DNA of 32,470 bases from the NCBI GenBank assembly GCA_014728085.1, contig WJMF01000215.1, forward strand, positions 1 to 32,470, read 5' to 3'. The stretch is from Candidatus Zhuqueibacterota bacterium (GTDB lineage Bacteria; Zhuqueibacterota; Zhuqueibacteria; Residuimicrobiales; Oceaniaggregativiventaceae). This document shows positions 16,173 to 25,114 of this stretch, in pieces. Under the pieces are notes generated by a model. The model did no database searches and was not told the DNA's origin. It saw only the letters and a program-made list of their open reading frames with translations. A program made the position numbers and the translations under genes. Within the stretch, counting starts at the first letter, position 1. The number at the start of each line of letters is the position of its first letter.

Positions 16173-17651
16173 CTATTTTTCCCGTCGTGCTCTCGCCGCC
16201 AGGTCTTTCTGCAAAATTTCCCGGGTCAGCTCCGGTGTATCTCCATAGTGCCGGCGCAGATCAGCGAGTTCTTTTTTCAGCTTGTTTACCACATCCTGAT
16301 AGTTAGGATCGCTATAAACGTTGTAGAGTTCATGGGGATCATTTTCCAGGTCATAGAGTTCCCAGGCATCAATATCATAGTAGAAATGAATGAGTTTGTA
16401 GCGCCGGCTACGGATGCCATAGTGACGTTTAACCATATGCACGGCCGGATATTCAAAATAATGATAATACATCGATGTCCGCCAATCCGCCGGGGTTTTG
16501 CCTTGCAACAACGGGCGGATGCTTTTACCCTGCATCTCTTTCGGGATTTCAACGCCGGCAAAATCCAGGAAGGTTTCTGCAAAATCCAGGTTGAGGACGA
16601 TGTCGTTATTCACGCTGCCAGCTTGTACCGTTTTTGGATATCTCACCAGGAGAGGCATGCGCAGTGATTCTTCATACATGAATCGTTTATCGAACCAACC
16701 GTGGTCGCCGAGATAAAAGCCCTGATCTGAGGTATAAACCACAATGGTGTTTTCAGACAAGCCGGATTCATCCAGGTAATCGAGAAATCGGCCTATGTTG
16801 TCATCTACAGAGGCGACACAAGCGAGATAATCCTGCATATATCGCTGATACTTCCATGCTTTCAGGGCATTGCCTTGAAGGTCCTGCGGCCAGGGTTCTT
16901 TTACGTCTTCTACGGTGAGATCGTGTAATATACTCATTTCCTGCTCTTTGGCCGCCCGGCTTTTTGTGCTGTAATCGTCATGAAACGTTTCAGGCTCGGG
17001 AATGGATTTTTGGCGCCATTTTTTAGCATATTCCTCATCCGGTTTCCAGCGCCGATGCGGAGCTTTATGGTGATACATGAGCAGAAACGGTTTTTCTCTG
17101 TCCAGCGATTTCAGCCAGTTGATACTCATATCGGTGATGATGTCCGTGACATAACCGCTGTGTTTTTTTCGTTCTCCCATTTCGATAAAGTCAGGGTCGT
17201 GGTAATTCCCCTGTCCCGGGAGAATATTCCAGTACTCGAATCCGGTGGGATCGGTTTTAAGGTGCCATTTTCCGATCATAGCGGTGGTGTAACCTGCTTG
17301 TTGCAATAGCTTGGGAAAGGTTGGTTGTGAGCCATCGAATTTTTTACGATTATCGATTACGCCATTGAGGTGGCTGTATTTTCCCGTCAGAATAGTGGCC
17401 CGGCTGGGTGCGCAAATCGAGTTGGTACAAAAACAGTTATTGAACTGCATGCCTTCGTTGGCCAATCTGTCCAGATTCGGCGTTTTATTAATTTTGCTGC
17501 CATAACAGCTGAGGGCATGGGAGGCATGATCGTCGGTCATAATAAAGACAATATTGGGTTTTGGAGCAGCAGAGCGGCAGCGCAAAAAAGGCAAAGCTGC
17601 TACGCCTACCCCCGTTGTTTTGAGAAAGTCTCTTCTTTTTAACGACTGCAT
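16173..17651 (-). CDS. Type I sulfatase, Tat-exported (N-acetylglucosamine-6-sulfatase-like)
   Basis: A 492-residue full-length sulfatase. The N-terminus has a twin-arginine signal ([10 protein letters not shown] followed by a hydrophobic core and FLRC). Metal-binding Asp40-Asp41 (MTDDH), the formylglycine site CAPSR (Cys80) and the second metal cluster [12 protein letters not shown] are all intact. The [16 protein letters not shown] and [11 protein letters not shown] segments resemble the branch containing N-acetylglucosamine-6-O-sulfatases of heparan/keratan breakdown; this is by memory of family motifs, and the true position of the sulfate is uncertain. The ATG follows GAGGAG closely. The Tat signal fits proteins whose Cys is modified in the cytoplasm before export; no maturase gene is in the window. 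Together with heparinase-like lyases nearby it suggests a sulfated polysaccharide substrate. Confidence 0.93.
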   Translation of the reverse strand: MQSLKRRDFLKTTGVGVAALPFLRCRSAAPKPNIVFIMTDDHASHALSCYGSKINKTPNLDRLANEGMQFNNCFCTNSICAPSRATILTGKYSHLNGVIDNRKKFDGSQPTFPKLLQQAGYTTAMIGKWHLKTDPTGFEYWNILPGQGNYHDPDFIEMGERKKHSGYVTDIITDMSINWLKSLDREKPFLLMYHHKAPHRRWKPDEEYAKKWRQKSIPEPETFHDDYSTKSRAAKEQEMSILHDLTVEDVKEPWPQDLQGNALKAWKYQRYMQDYLACVASVDDNIGRFLDYLDESGLSENTIVVYTSDQGFYLGDHGWFDKRFMYEESLRMPLLVRYPKTVQAGSVNNDIVLNLDFAETFLDFAGVEIPKEMQGKSIRPLLQGKTPADWRTSMYYHYFEYPAVHMVKRHYGIRSRRYKLIHFYYDIDAWELYDLENDPHELYNVYSDPNYQDVVNKLKKELADLRRHYGDTPELTREILQKDLAARARREK

Positions 17652-17772
17652 AGGCTCCTCACTTTTTTAAATGGAATTATTTTTAATCGTTGGAATACTG
17701 TCTTTACCGTTTATGTTTTCGGAAACAGGCTTTGCATGTCAATACTAAAGGATAACGATTTTTCGAGAAAAA

Positions 17773-18654
17773 TCAAAGATTGTTAAGATATTTCTTCACC
17801 GCATCATAGGACCCTGAAAACGGTCCGGGATCCTGAATTTTTAGCGATGCCAGCGCTGCTGCCCACGCCTGCGCCTCCCGGGGAGGATGGGTAAGACGTC
17901 TGGCGAGGTAAGCTCCAAAGGTGGTGTCTCCGCGACCGGTGCGTCCCAGGTTGCGCTTATGGGTAAAACGCGTAAAAGAATTCGTTTGGTTTGCTCGTAA
18001 CAGAACGCCATTTGAAGTTGTAATGAGTATTTCCTTACAACCCCAGGATTCCACCGTCTGCGCAGCTTTTGCAAGATCATCCGTGCCGGTTAATATTTTT
18101 GCTTCCAGAACGTCCAGCTTGATGAATTGCATCAACGACACGATTTTTTCCTTTTCTGCAACATCCCGGAATTTTATTTTCCTGGTTGTTGGGTGAATTT
18201 GACGCACAAATGATTGTATGTCCAGCGCCAGTGCATATCCAAGATGTTTTAACTTTTGCACAAAAATGAGATCAAATTCCTGGTCTGAAATGCCGGCAAG
18301 AACCAAAAGTTTGGTGCGGAAAGGAAAAAGCTCTTCTATCTTTAGAGGGCCGGCATTGTGAATCTGGTGAACATGACGCTCTTCGATATCATCAGAGGGA
18401 TAGACCACCCTTGCCTCTGTGGTTTCTGCTGCCGGTATGACATAAACATCCACACCGACATCCTGCAACGGGCGAAGGAGGGCTTGGTCATCTGGATTCA
18501 TCTTAATGATTGCAGCGATGTTGGAATGCGTAACACCGGCGGCTACGCCGCCATAGAGCACGGCGCTGCCGGCGGTTCGGACCGGTTTTTGTCCAGGAGC
18601 AATAATTTCATCCTTGCAAAAGTGGCCCATAAATACAATGTCATATCTCTTCAT
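17773..18654 (-). CDS. PfkB-family sugar kinase
   Basis: A 293-residue cytoplasmic protein of the ribokinase/PfkB family. The N-terminal strand DIVFMGHFCKDEI is followed by GGVAAGVTHSN, part of the substrate-binding lid region, and the C-terminal half carries GRTGRGDTTFGAYLARRL, the PfkB signature with the catalytic base Asp. ATP-dependent phosphorylation of a sugar, sugar acid or nucleoside is expected; the sequence does not say which. A 2-keto-3-deoxy-gluconate kinase would fit a uronate-degrading locus, but this is inference from neighbours only. GGAG lies seven bases before the ATG. The gene is the most upstream of the minus-strand block and is followed by a 121-base gap and the sulfatase gene. 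Confidence 0.88.
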   Translation of the reverse strand: MKRYDIVFMGHFCKDEIIAPGQKPVRTAGSAVLYGGVAAGVTHSNIAAIIKMNPDDQALLRPLQDVGVDVYVIPAAETTEARVVYPSDDIEERHVHQIHNAGPLKIEELFPFRTKLLVLAGISDQEFDLIFVQKLKHLGYALALDIQSFVRQIHPTTRKIKFRDVAEKEKIVSLMQFIKLDVLEAKILTGTDDLAKAAQTVESWGCKEILITTSNGVLLRANQTNSFTRFTHKRNLGRTGRGDTTFGAYLARRLTHPPREAQAWAAALASLKIQDPGPFSGSYDAVKKYLNNL

Positions 18655-19044
18655 CCATCCGCTCCGGTTATCCGGGATGATCGAATGACGAGCATCAATT
18701 GATCTTGTGTTTTCATCTCTACGGGCTCGCTATGATGATCCTTGTTGTTTTTTGCTTTGTGATTTTTATGAATGAATATGATACGACATTTTCCGCTAAA
18801 AAACAAGCCATGCAAAAGCAATCGTTGCTGATTACAGCCGGATTGTTTCAGGGCTGAACAGACAGAGAACAATATTAACCCATTGCGGTCTATCTGCGAC
18901 ACAATCGTGAGCTTGTACCCTCGCGAACGCCAAGAGTGGTGCTGATTTAATTTGCTTGATTATCATGAGGATAACTCCTATCATTAAGAGTGTGCAATTA
19001 TTTGATCCGTTTTATCTCATTTTTATAACGCATGGAGTTGATTA
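18655..19044. other. Intergenic region between divergent gene blocks
   Basis: A 390-base stretch separating the minus-strand kinase gene from the plus-strand lyase gene. It must hold both promoters. A CCGG-N4-CCGG palindrome (18664-18675) lies just upstream of the kinase start. A 41-codon frame with a hydrophobic N-terminus (18732-18857, +) has no ribosome binding site and is probably chance. No RNA gene or repeat was recognised. Confidence 0.6.
18956..18984 (+). promoter_or_regulatory. Possible sigma70-type promoter of the lyase gene at 19045
   Basis: TTGATT (18956-18961) and TATCAT (18979-18984) are spaced by 17 bases, about 60 bases before the ATG of the lyase gene. Confidence 0.4.
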
Positions 19045-21453
19045 ATGAATCGGGTGCGACCGGTCTTTTTATCTGTTTTGGTTATTTTACTGGCAAGTTG
19101 CGCTAAACAGAGCGACAGAAGATTTGTCTTTACGGACGCTAAAATTGAACGCGCGAAGCAGAACATACAACAGCACAACTGGGCCGCATCGTTTTATGAT
19201 TCTCTTAAAATTGTCGCTTACCAAGCCATCCGTCTCGATTCTCTGGAAATATGTTCCTGGATACCTGACTATACGCCTACTCGGGTTGTGGATTGTCCTC
19301 ATTGTCATACTTCCTGGAAGGAATATATCTGGCAGTGGGAGGCATCCTCTCCGGACGCCATCACCTGTCGGGTATGCCGTACAAGAGTAACAGATCAGAA
19401 TTATCCCGATAATGACACTGTCCGGGCAATCGATCCGCAAGGTCTTTCTCATCCGGTGCCGGTTTATCGTGCTGCAAACGGGAAGGTGTACCGGTTTCGT
19501 TCACGCATTGCTTATGAAAAACTTTTTCACAGAGTCCGCTACTGGCTTACTGCTCTGGCCTCTGTATACGCCATTGAACGGGATGATAGAGCAGCCGACG
19601 CGGCCATTCGGCTGCTGACGCGGATCGGTAAAGTATATCCGGGTTATGCTCTGCATGATTGGTATCATTACGGGACAAAACCGTGGAGACGGGCCGGCAA
19701 AATATCCGGGTGGAATTATGAGGATGCTATCTTCATCGTCGCGGCCGGTAAAGCCTATGATGCCGTACGAGACTATTATGGCTGGAGCGACAGAAAACGA
19801 CAAATGGTTCTGGAAGGCGTTTTCCGTACAGCTTTGGATATGCTTACGGCCATAGAGCCGGCCAAACAGATTATCAATGACACGCCTTTCCGCTATGCCG
19901 GTGTCGCCGTTTGTGCCCGTATCCTGGGTGATCCGGCTGCCATGCGCTGGGTGCTGAATCCCGAGACCGGTGTGGTCAATTTTATTCGCCGGTATTGGTT
20001 TCCGGATGGCACCTGGTGTGAGCGGTCACCCAGTTATCACAAAATGGCCTTGCGGAATTTCCATCAATTGGTTGAAGTGCTGGAGAATTATTCCGATCCC
20101 GCCTGGTACCAGGAAGAGGATCGAATTGAACGTTTTTACCTGCAAAATATTCCCCGGTTACAACCCATTTATGAACAACTTTTCAGAATCACCTATCCCG
20201 ATGGAACCCTGCCGCCGATAAATGACTCTCACGTTTACGACAAGCCCGGAGCTCTCTTTGCCGATGCCTCCTACGCCTGGTTTGATTCCGAGTTTGCCCT
20301 TTTGTCTTTGGCTTCAGCACTGAAGGACAGCAACCTGAACAGCGGGGATATGTTTGCCCTTTTTTATCGTCCGCCGCAGGCGAGCCAGACTCTGCGGCGG
20401 ATTTTGCAAGGGGATTTTTACGATCGCCCGAGTGAGAATATTGAAGATATGGGACTGGTAATTTTGAGAAGCAAAGCCAAAACACCGGAAACAATGGTCA
20501 CGGCGCAATATGGCGGAATTTATGGCGGACACGATCATTTTGATAAGGCAGACATTACTCTTTTTGCCCATGGACGGGAGATGCTTTCCGATCTTGGTTA
20601 TGTCTATTCTTCTTTCCCGGATATCTTTACCTGGATGCAGCGCAGCCTGGCGCATAATACGGTCACTATCGACGCGATTAACCATCGTTACTCAGCCGGT
20701 GAATGCCAGTTATTCCATACAGAACCGGGGTTTCATGTCGCCGACATCAGGTGCCCGTGGATTTATCACATGGTTACCGATATCTATCATCGTCAGTTGA
20801 TGTTGGTCGAAAACGGTGGTGACGCCTGCCTGGTCGATGTCTTTCGCGTACGCGGCGGTGGCCTGCATGACTGGAGTGTACATGTCCAGAGTAAACAGTT
20901 GCGGATAAAAAATTTAAGCTTTTTTGCAATAAAACGAATCCCGGGTTGTGATTATGCGTATACATATCTTAAAGACAACGCTGTTGCTTCAATAACCCGG
21001 CCCTTTTATGCAGAGTGGCAATGGCCCGAGACGCCGGTGGCAGGATTGAGAATGCACATGTTGTCTCCCATGGGGGCAGAGATGTTTCGCTCTCAGGCGC
21101 CGGCACAGCGACAGCGCGGCAAAGAAGAGAAAAGCCTCCCCTGGCTGGTTGTGCGAACGCAAAACAGTGGCTCGACGACGTTTTTGGCCGTATGGGAACC
21201 TTTCAAAGAGAAACCCGTGCTCTCGACTGTGAAACTGGTAACACTTGACGCCGATCATCCGGACTGGCCGGCAGTTGTGCAGTTAGGCTGGGCGGATGGA
21301 ACTGTAGACTATATTGCCAGTGCCCTGGAAGACAAGCCCGAACGGATGATCTCTGTTTTAGATCAAAAGGCGCCCTGGAAGGGACGTTTCGGGCTGGTAC
21401 GTACCAGGAAGGATCGAATTGTTAAACGAATTTGGTTGAACGCTTTTCACTAA
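19045..21453 (+). CDS. Heparinase II/III-like polysaccharide lyase, lipoprotein with N-terminal zinc ribbon
   Basis: An 802-residue protein. The signal ends in a lipobox (LLASC, Cys19), so it should be anchored to a membrane. A zinc-ribbon-like unit follows: Cys84, Cys87, Cys108 and Cys111 (two C-x-x-C knuckles 20 residues apart). Next comes an alpha-toroid (about 160-440) with the WCERSPSYHKMAL segment, whose Tyr331 matches the catalytic tyrosine of this fold, and a beta-sandwich domain (about 460-800). The predicted metal site of the heparinase II/III fold can be placed at His498 (GGHDHFD), Asp516 (LSDLGY) and His537 (LAHNTVTID). Such lyases cut uronate-containing polysaccharides (heparin, alginate, others) by beta-elimination. 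It is only distantly related to the pair at 27050 and 29465. Substrate not determinable. Confidence 0.9.
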   Translation: MNRVRPVFLSVLVILLASCAKQSDRRFVFTDAKIERAKQNIQQHNWAASFYDSLKIVAYQAIRLDSLEICSWIPDYTPTRVVDCPHCHTSWKEYIWQWEASSPDAITCRVCRTRVTDQNYPDNDTVRAIDPQGLSHPVPVYRAANGKVYRFRSRIAYEKLFHRVRYWLTALASVYAIERDDRAADAAIRLLTRIGKVYPGYALHDWYHYGTKPWRRAGKISGWNYEDAIFIVAAGKAYDAVRDYYGWSDRKRQMVLEGVFRTALDMLTAIEPAKQIINDTPFRYAGVAVCARILGDPAAMRWVLNPETGVVNFIRRYWFPDGTWCERSPSYHKMALRNFHQLVEVLENYSDPAWYQEEDRIERFYLQNIPRLQPIYEQLFRITYPDGTLPPINDSHVYDKPGALFADASYAWFDSEFALLSLASALKDSNLNSGDMFALFYRPPQASQTLRRILQGDFYDRPSENIEDMGLVILRSKAKTPETMVTAQYGGIYGGHDHFDKADITLFAHGREMLSDLGYVYSSFPDIFTWMQRSLAHNTVTIDAINHRYSAGECQLFHTEPGFHVADIRCPWIYHMVTDIYHRQLMLVENGGDACLVDVFRVRGGGLHDWSVHVQSKQLRIKNLSFFAIKRIPGCDYAYTYLKDNAVASITRPFYAEWQWPETPVAGLRMHMLSPMGAEMFRSQAPAQRQRGKEEKSLPWLVVRTQNSGSTTFLAVWEPFKEKPVLSTVKLVTLDADHPDWPAVVQLGWADGTVDYIASALEDKPERMISVLDQKAPWKGRFGLVRTRKDRIVKRIWLNAFH

Positions 21454-21484
21454 ATTGTTACCAATGAGAAAAGGAGGAACATTT

Positions 21485-21874
21485 ATGCCAGCAAAAAATA
21501 CACCTCAAACCACCAAAAAAGCGATTCCGGAAACCGGTAGCAAAGACGAGCGCATGTGGGCGATGTTTTGTCATTTAAGCACGTTTTGCGGATTTATCAT
21601 TCCTTTTGGCAATATTATCGCGCCTTTAATTATCTGGGCACTAAAACGCGATGAGTTTCCTCTGGTAGCTGATCAGGGAAAAGAAGCTCTCAATTTTCAA
21701 ATCAGCATGACCATTTATTTTTTGATTTGTGTGATTTTGATTTTTGTGGTCATAGGCATTCCACTTATTATTTTAGTGGGCCTGTTCGATATCGTTATGA
21801 CGATCATCGCAGCCATAAAGGCCAATGAAGGAGAAAAGTATCGCTATCCCCTCGCTATCCGCCTTGTTGATTAG
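21485..21874 (+). CDS. DUF4870 (Tic20-like) small membrane protein
   Basis: A 129-residue protein with a hydrophilic N-terminal tail and three hydrophobic segments (about 45-60, 75-100 and 100-115). MWAMFCHLSTFCGFIIPFGN, LIIWALKRDEFPLVADQGKE and ALNFQIS are the standard motifs of DUF4870. The function of this family is unknown. The frame is open ten codons further upstream, but AAAGGAGG stands seven bases before the ATG at 21485, which fixes the start. It follows the lyase gene by 31 bases and is closed by a strong terminator, so both genes may form one transcript. Confidence 0.9.
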   Translation: MPAKNTPQTTKKAIPETGSKDERMWAMFCHLSTFCGFIIPFGNIIAPLIIWALKRDEFPLVADQGKEALNFQISMTIYFLICVILIFVVIGIPLIILVGLFDIVMTIIAAIKANEGEKYRYPLAIRLVD

Positions 21875-21888
21875 TACGCTTTGTTTTA

Positions 21889-21924
21889 AAAATACCCCCG
21901 GCGGATTCTCTCCGGGGGTATTTT
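21889..21924 (+). terminator. Rho-independent terminator
   Basis: AAAATACCCCCGG (21889-21901) pairs perfectly with CCGGGGGTATTTT (21912-21924): a 13-bp stem with a 10-base loop, 14 bases past the DUF4870 stop, flanked by A and T runs. The T-rich right side fits termination of plus-strand transcripts. The following bases up to 22122 contain no gene; a GGGT-AAAT-ACCC hairpin (22096-22107) sits just before the next ribosome binding site. Confidence 0.9.
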
Positions 21925-22122
21925 ATCTTCCATCCCCGACTTGTCCAGGGATTTAAACCTTGTATTTTTGCCTCATTTGATTATTTTTATTAAAGAGTTC
22001 TGCGTCGAAAACCGGCCAATAAGAGCGGCAGGTTTTTCTGGAATCCCCTGAAAATCGTATTAACGGGAATACTATTAAATTACACAGTGAAACGTGGGTA
22101 AATACCCGAGTGGAGAATTACT

Positions 22123-24252
22123 ATGAATGTTACACCAAAAACGGTTTTGTTTTTTCTGATCCTTTTTTCGAGTGCGGGAGCGTCTCCGGCCTTCCAAAGT
22201 GATCATCAATACAGTCGAATACCGTTTACGCTTGGTCCTGTCTCATCCGGAGTGGATTTACGCAACATGGTCAGACGCCAAATTGTGCGTCAAAGCTGTG
22301 CCCTGATTGAACAGGGGGCGATTAAACGAGAACAGGCGTTTACGCAGGGAGAGTGGCAATCCTGGCGCCGGGATGTGCGCCTGGCGGTGCTATCCCAGAT
22401 GGGTGAAATGCCCTTTGCCAGGTCCGGAGCTCCCCTTACTGTTCGACAGGTTTCCGGTTTTGAATGGAATCACTGCAGGGTGGAAAATGTTTTGTTCGAG
22501 TCTCTGCCGGGTTGGGATGTCAATGCCTCGATTTTTCTGCCGGATGCGAAAAAGTTTCCCCCTCCCTGGAATGCGATTGTGATACCGGTGGGTCACAGTT
22601 CAAAAACCCGCCCGCACTATCAGATCCCTGCGCAAGCCTTTGCCCGCTTTGGCTATGTTTCTGTTATCTTTGATCCACCAGGGATGGCTGGTGAAAAGCA
22701 GGGCGGTAACGATCATTTTACCGATGCGGTTCGATGTTATTTGACCGGTTATTCCGCCAATCGCTATTTTGTGATCGATGCGCTTCGTGTTGTCGATTAT
22801 CTGGAAACACGGGACGATATTGATATGAGCAATGGTGTCGGCATGACCGGTGTCAGCGGTGGGGGTACCACAACCATGCACGCGACCCTGTTGGATGACC
22901 GAATTACGGCTGCAGGTCCATCTTGTTGTGCGGTACCTATTGCTTATCATCCCGTTTTGGATGGCTACTCGACCTGTTCCGAAACGCTTCCTCCCGGACG
23001 TTTCAAGTTTGGGCTGGATAATGTGGATTTGCTTTGTGCCGCTCTTCCAACGCCGCTTTTATTCATGTGTGGTGAGAAAGATGAAGTTTTTAAAATAGAG
23101 TGGAGCCGTCAAATCGCTGCTGACATCGCTTCCGCCTATAGCGGAAGCGGCTATAAAGAGCGGTTTCAATTCTATGCAGACCCCGGTGGACATGATTACA
23201 CGCTCGAGATGGCCCGGCGGTTTACAAAATGGATGGACAAATGGGTCGCCCAACAGCCGGAACGCACCATTCCATCTCTTCTGCAGACAGATTTTGAATT
23301 GATACCGGCAGAAAAATTGTTCTGTTATCCAAATCTTGAGGGTAACATCTTTTCATTAAACCGCGAACTTGCTTTGCGGTTGAAAAAAAAGCGCAAAGCG
23401 GAAACCCTGTCCGAATCGGTTCGTCATTTGGCTCAACTGCCACAACCCGCTTCCATTCCTTCTGCGCGTTGCAGCGAACCTTTTCAGGTTTGGGTGCATC
23501 ATGTTGAGGAAATCATGCTCAATACCGAGCCCCGCATTGAATTACCGGCAACGTTTATGTATCCCATGACGGCAGATACGGCTGTGGGAGCTGTGTTGTT
23601 TTTTGATGATCGCGGTCGCTGGAGTGAGCTGCGCTCGCAGGGATTATTGGCCGAATTGGCCTTGTTTCTCGATCGAAGTGTTACCGGTTCTGCGGTAATG
23701 AGCGTAGATTTGCGCGGATGGGGGGATACGACACCGGCATTTTTGCCCTATGATATCGCCTCATGGGGTGACCGGGATCGCTGGATTTGCTATTTGTCAG
23801 CAGCAACGGGAGATCATATTTTTGCCCAAAGAATACGCGACGGAGCCGCGGCGCTCGCGTACCTGAAGGCGAGAAAAGAAATCGATGGCCGTAGAATCGT
23901 TGTTGGCGGTTATGGACTCGGAGCGGCGGTTGCATTGCATATTGCCAGGCTGGATGAAGATGTGGCCGGCGTTCTGGCGATGAACAGCCTCTGGAGTTTT
24001 GAATCTCTGGCTGTTTCGGAAACCTATACATGGTCTCTGGGCGCTTTTTTTCCCAATGTGTTGCGATATTATGATCTACCGGATCTGGTAAGACAAAGTC
24101 CGCAACCGTTGCTGATGGTTAATCCTTTGGATGCCGGCAAACAGCCGGTTGATCGAACTCGTTTACAGGTAAATAATCCAAAGGTCGAGATTCTTGAAAA
24201 GCCCTTTCAAAATGAAGAGATTAGCCGTTTTGTTCACAATTTGATTCGTTGA
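22123..24252 (+). CDS. Secreted two-domain alpha/beta hydrolase (acetyl-xylan-esterase-like); second domain degenerate
   Basis: A 709-residue protein with a Sec signal peptide (about 1-23, ending ASPA). The first alpha/beta hydrolase domain (about 80-400) has a complete triad: Ser245 in GVSGGG, Asp320 in GEKDEVF and His357 in GGHDYT. The fold and the AIVIPVGH and VIFDPPGMAG segments resemble the acetyl xylan esterase/7TMR-type esterases found beside polysaccharide-degrading genes. The second domain (about 450-709) keeps a recognisable hydrolase core (VMSVDLRGWGDT, VVGGYGLGAAVALHIA), but the nucleophile position is Gly598 instead of Ser, so it is probably inactive. The ATG has GGAG at seven bases. 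Likely role: removing acyl groups from a polysaccharide outside the cytoplasm. Confidence 0.87.
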   Translation: MNVTPKTVLFFLILFSSAGASPAFQSDHQYSRIPFTLGPVSSGVDLRNMVRRQIVRQSCALIEQGAIKREQAFTQGEWQSWRRDVRLAVLSQMGEMPFARSGAPLTVRQVSGFEWNHCRVENVLFESLPGWDVNASIFLPDAKKFPPPWNAIVIPVGHSSKTRPHYQIPAQAFARFGYVSVIFDPPGMAGEKQGGNDHFTDAVRCYLTGYSANRYFVIDALRVVDYLETRDDIDMSNGVGMTGVSGGGTTTMHATLLDDRITAAGPSCCAVPIAYHPVLDGYSTCSETLPPGRFKFGLDNVDLLCAALPTPLLFMCGEKDEVFKIEWSRQIAADIASAYSGSGYKERFQFYADPGGHDYTLEMARRFTKWMDKWVAQQPERTIPSLLQTDFELIPAEKLFCYPNLEGNIFSLNRELALRLKKKRKAETLSESVRHLAQLPQPASIPSARCSEPFQVWVHHVEEIMLNTEPRIELPATFMYPMTADTAVGAVLFFDDRGRWSELRSQGLLAELALFLDRSVTGSAVMSVDLRGWGDTTPAFLPYDIASWGDRDRWICYLSAATGDHIFAQRIRDGAAALAYLKARKEIDGRRIVVGGYGLGAAVALHIARLDEDVAGVLAMNSLWSFESLAVSETYTWSLGAFFPNVLRYYDLPDLVRQSPQPLLMVNPLDAGKQPVDRTRLQVNNPKVEILEKPFQNEEISRFVHNLIR

Positions 24253-24355
24253 TTGGGTTGTTGATTTACCGGCCTGAACGGGTACCTTTGGATTTAAAAG
24301 CCGGCAATTATAAATTACTGAAAAATATGGTGTGTGGCTTTATTTTAGATTTTTC

Positions 24356-24384
24356 TTGCCAAAGGTAGGGTGTCTTTATATATT
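24356..24384 (+). promoter_or_regulatory. Possible sigma70-type promoter for the small-membrane-protein/fxsA/symporter block
   Basis: TTGCCA (24356-24361) and TATATT (24379-24384) with a 17-base spacer, 60 bases before the ATG at 24445. The 192-base gap 24253-24444 holds no other clear element. Confidence 0.35.
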
Positions 24385-24444
24385 ATGTAACAGAAAAGTC
24401 TGGTGTTTTTAGCTGGTTTGACGTAAAGACAAGGAGGATTTTAG

Positions 24445-24648
24445 ATGGCAGGACAAGGTTCCGGCGGTAATGTATTGGCCGCTCTGTGCAGTCTCGTTAT
24501 TCCTGGTCTCGGTCAGCTTTTGCAAGGCCGGTTGTTGATGGCAATCGTTCATTTTGTGCTGGCCGGGTTGTTGTGGCTTGTTTTATTGGGATGGCTCGTG
24601 CATCTCTGGTCAATTATCGATGCAGCAAAATTCACCCCCAGAGCATAA
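24445..24648 (+). CDS. Small two-helix membrane protein
   Basis: A 67-residue protein. AAGGAGGA six bases before the ATG makes it a convincing gene. After a short Gly-rich start there are two hydrophobic segments (about 9-24 and 31-55) with the VIPGLGQLLQGR motif between them, a pattern common to TM2-like and related small membrane proteins that have a PGLGQxxxGR turn. Function unknown. It is followed 35 bases later by fxsA. Confidence 0.8.
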   Translation: MAGQGSGGNVLAALCSLVIPGLGQLLQGRLLMAIVHFVLAGLLWLVLLGWLVHLWSIIDAAKFTPRA

Positions 24649-24683
24649 ACTTTTTATTTTACCGAGATTAAACAGGGATTGGA

Positions 24684-25079
24684 ATGTTTGGAAAACTGTT
24701 GCTTTTGTTTGTTGGTTTGCCTTTGATAGAACTGGCGCTTTTAATCAAGCTTGGTCAATTGTGGGGATTATGGCCCACAATTGGGCTGGTGGTCTTGACC
24801 GGTATTGTCGGCGCTTCTCTGGCAAGGATACAGGGATTTTTGGTCTATACACGAATCCAAAATGAGCTGGCCGGGGGGCGCGTGCCGGCAGAGGAACTGA
24901 TCGACGGGTTGTTGATACTGGTAGGGGGTGTCGTTTTGCTCACACCGGGGATCCTCACGGATTTGTTTGGATTTGCAATGCTTTTTCACCCCAGCCGTTT
25001 TTATTTTAAACGCTGGTTGCGCAAACGGTTCGATACTATGGCACAAAAAGGAGAAACTCAACTCTTCATTCGCATGTAA
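24684..25079 (+). CDS. fxsA: FxsA family membrane protein
   Basis: A 131-residue protein with hydrophobic segments at about 4-20, 27-45 and 72-97. PLIELALLIKLGQLWGLWPT, the GIVGASLARIQGF stretch and LLTPGILTDLFGFAML are the standard signatures of FxsA (YjeG in E. coli), an inner-membrane protein known as a suppressor of F exclusion of phage T7. Its physiological role is unknown. AGGG six bases upstream supports the start. It precedes the symporter gene by 35 bases and may share its transcript. Confidence 0.93.
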   Translation: MFGKLLLLFVGLPLIELALLIKLGQLWGLWPTIGLVVLTGIVGASLARIQGFLVYTRIQNELAGGRVPAEELIDGLLILVGGVVLLTPGILTDLFGFAMLFHPSRFYFKRWLRKRFDTMAQKGETQLFIRM

Positions 25080-25114
25080 TCCCGTTTATCCGACGCGGTA
25101 TACAAGGAGAAGGC

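Noticed and set aside
16152-16667. A 171-codon plus-strand frame opposite the sulfatase gene
   Set aside because: It is antisense to the conserved C-terminal part of an intact sulfatase and shows no family features of its own.
18732-18857. A 41-codon plus-strand frame with hydrophobic N-terminus
   Set aside because: No Shine-Dalgarno and no support beyond an open frame; kept only as a remark in the intergenic entry.
18651-18902. An 83-codon minus-strand frame upstream of the PfkB kinase gene
   Set aside because: It overlaps the kinase start, has no recognisable domain or ribosome binding site and lies in the promoter region of both gene blocks.
24283-24367. Inverted repeat TACCTTTGG / CCAAAGGTA
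   Set aside because: Only nine bases per arm and 67 bases apart in an AT-rich gap; not distinguishable from chance.
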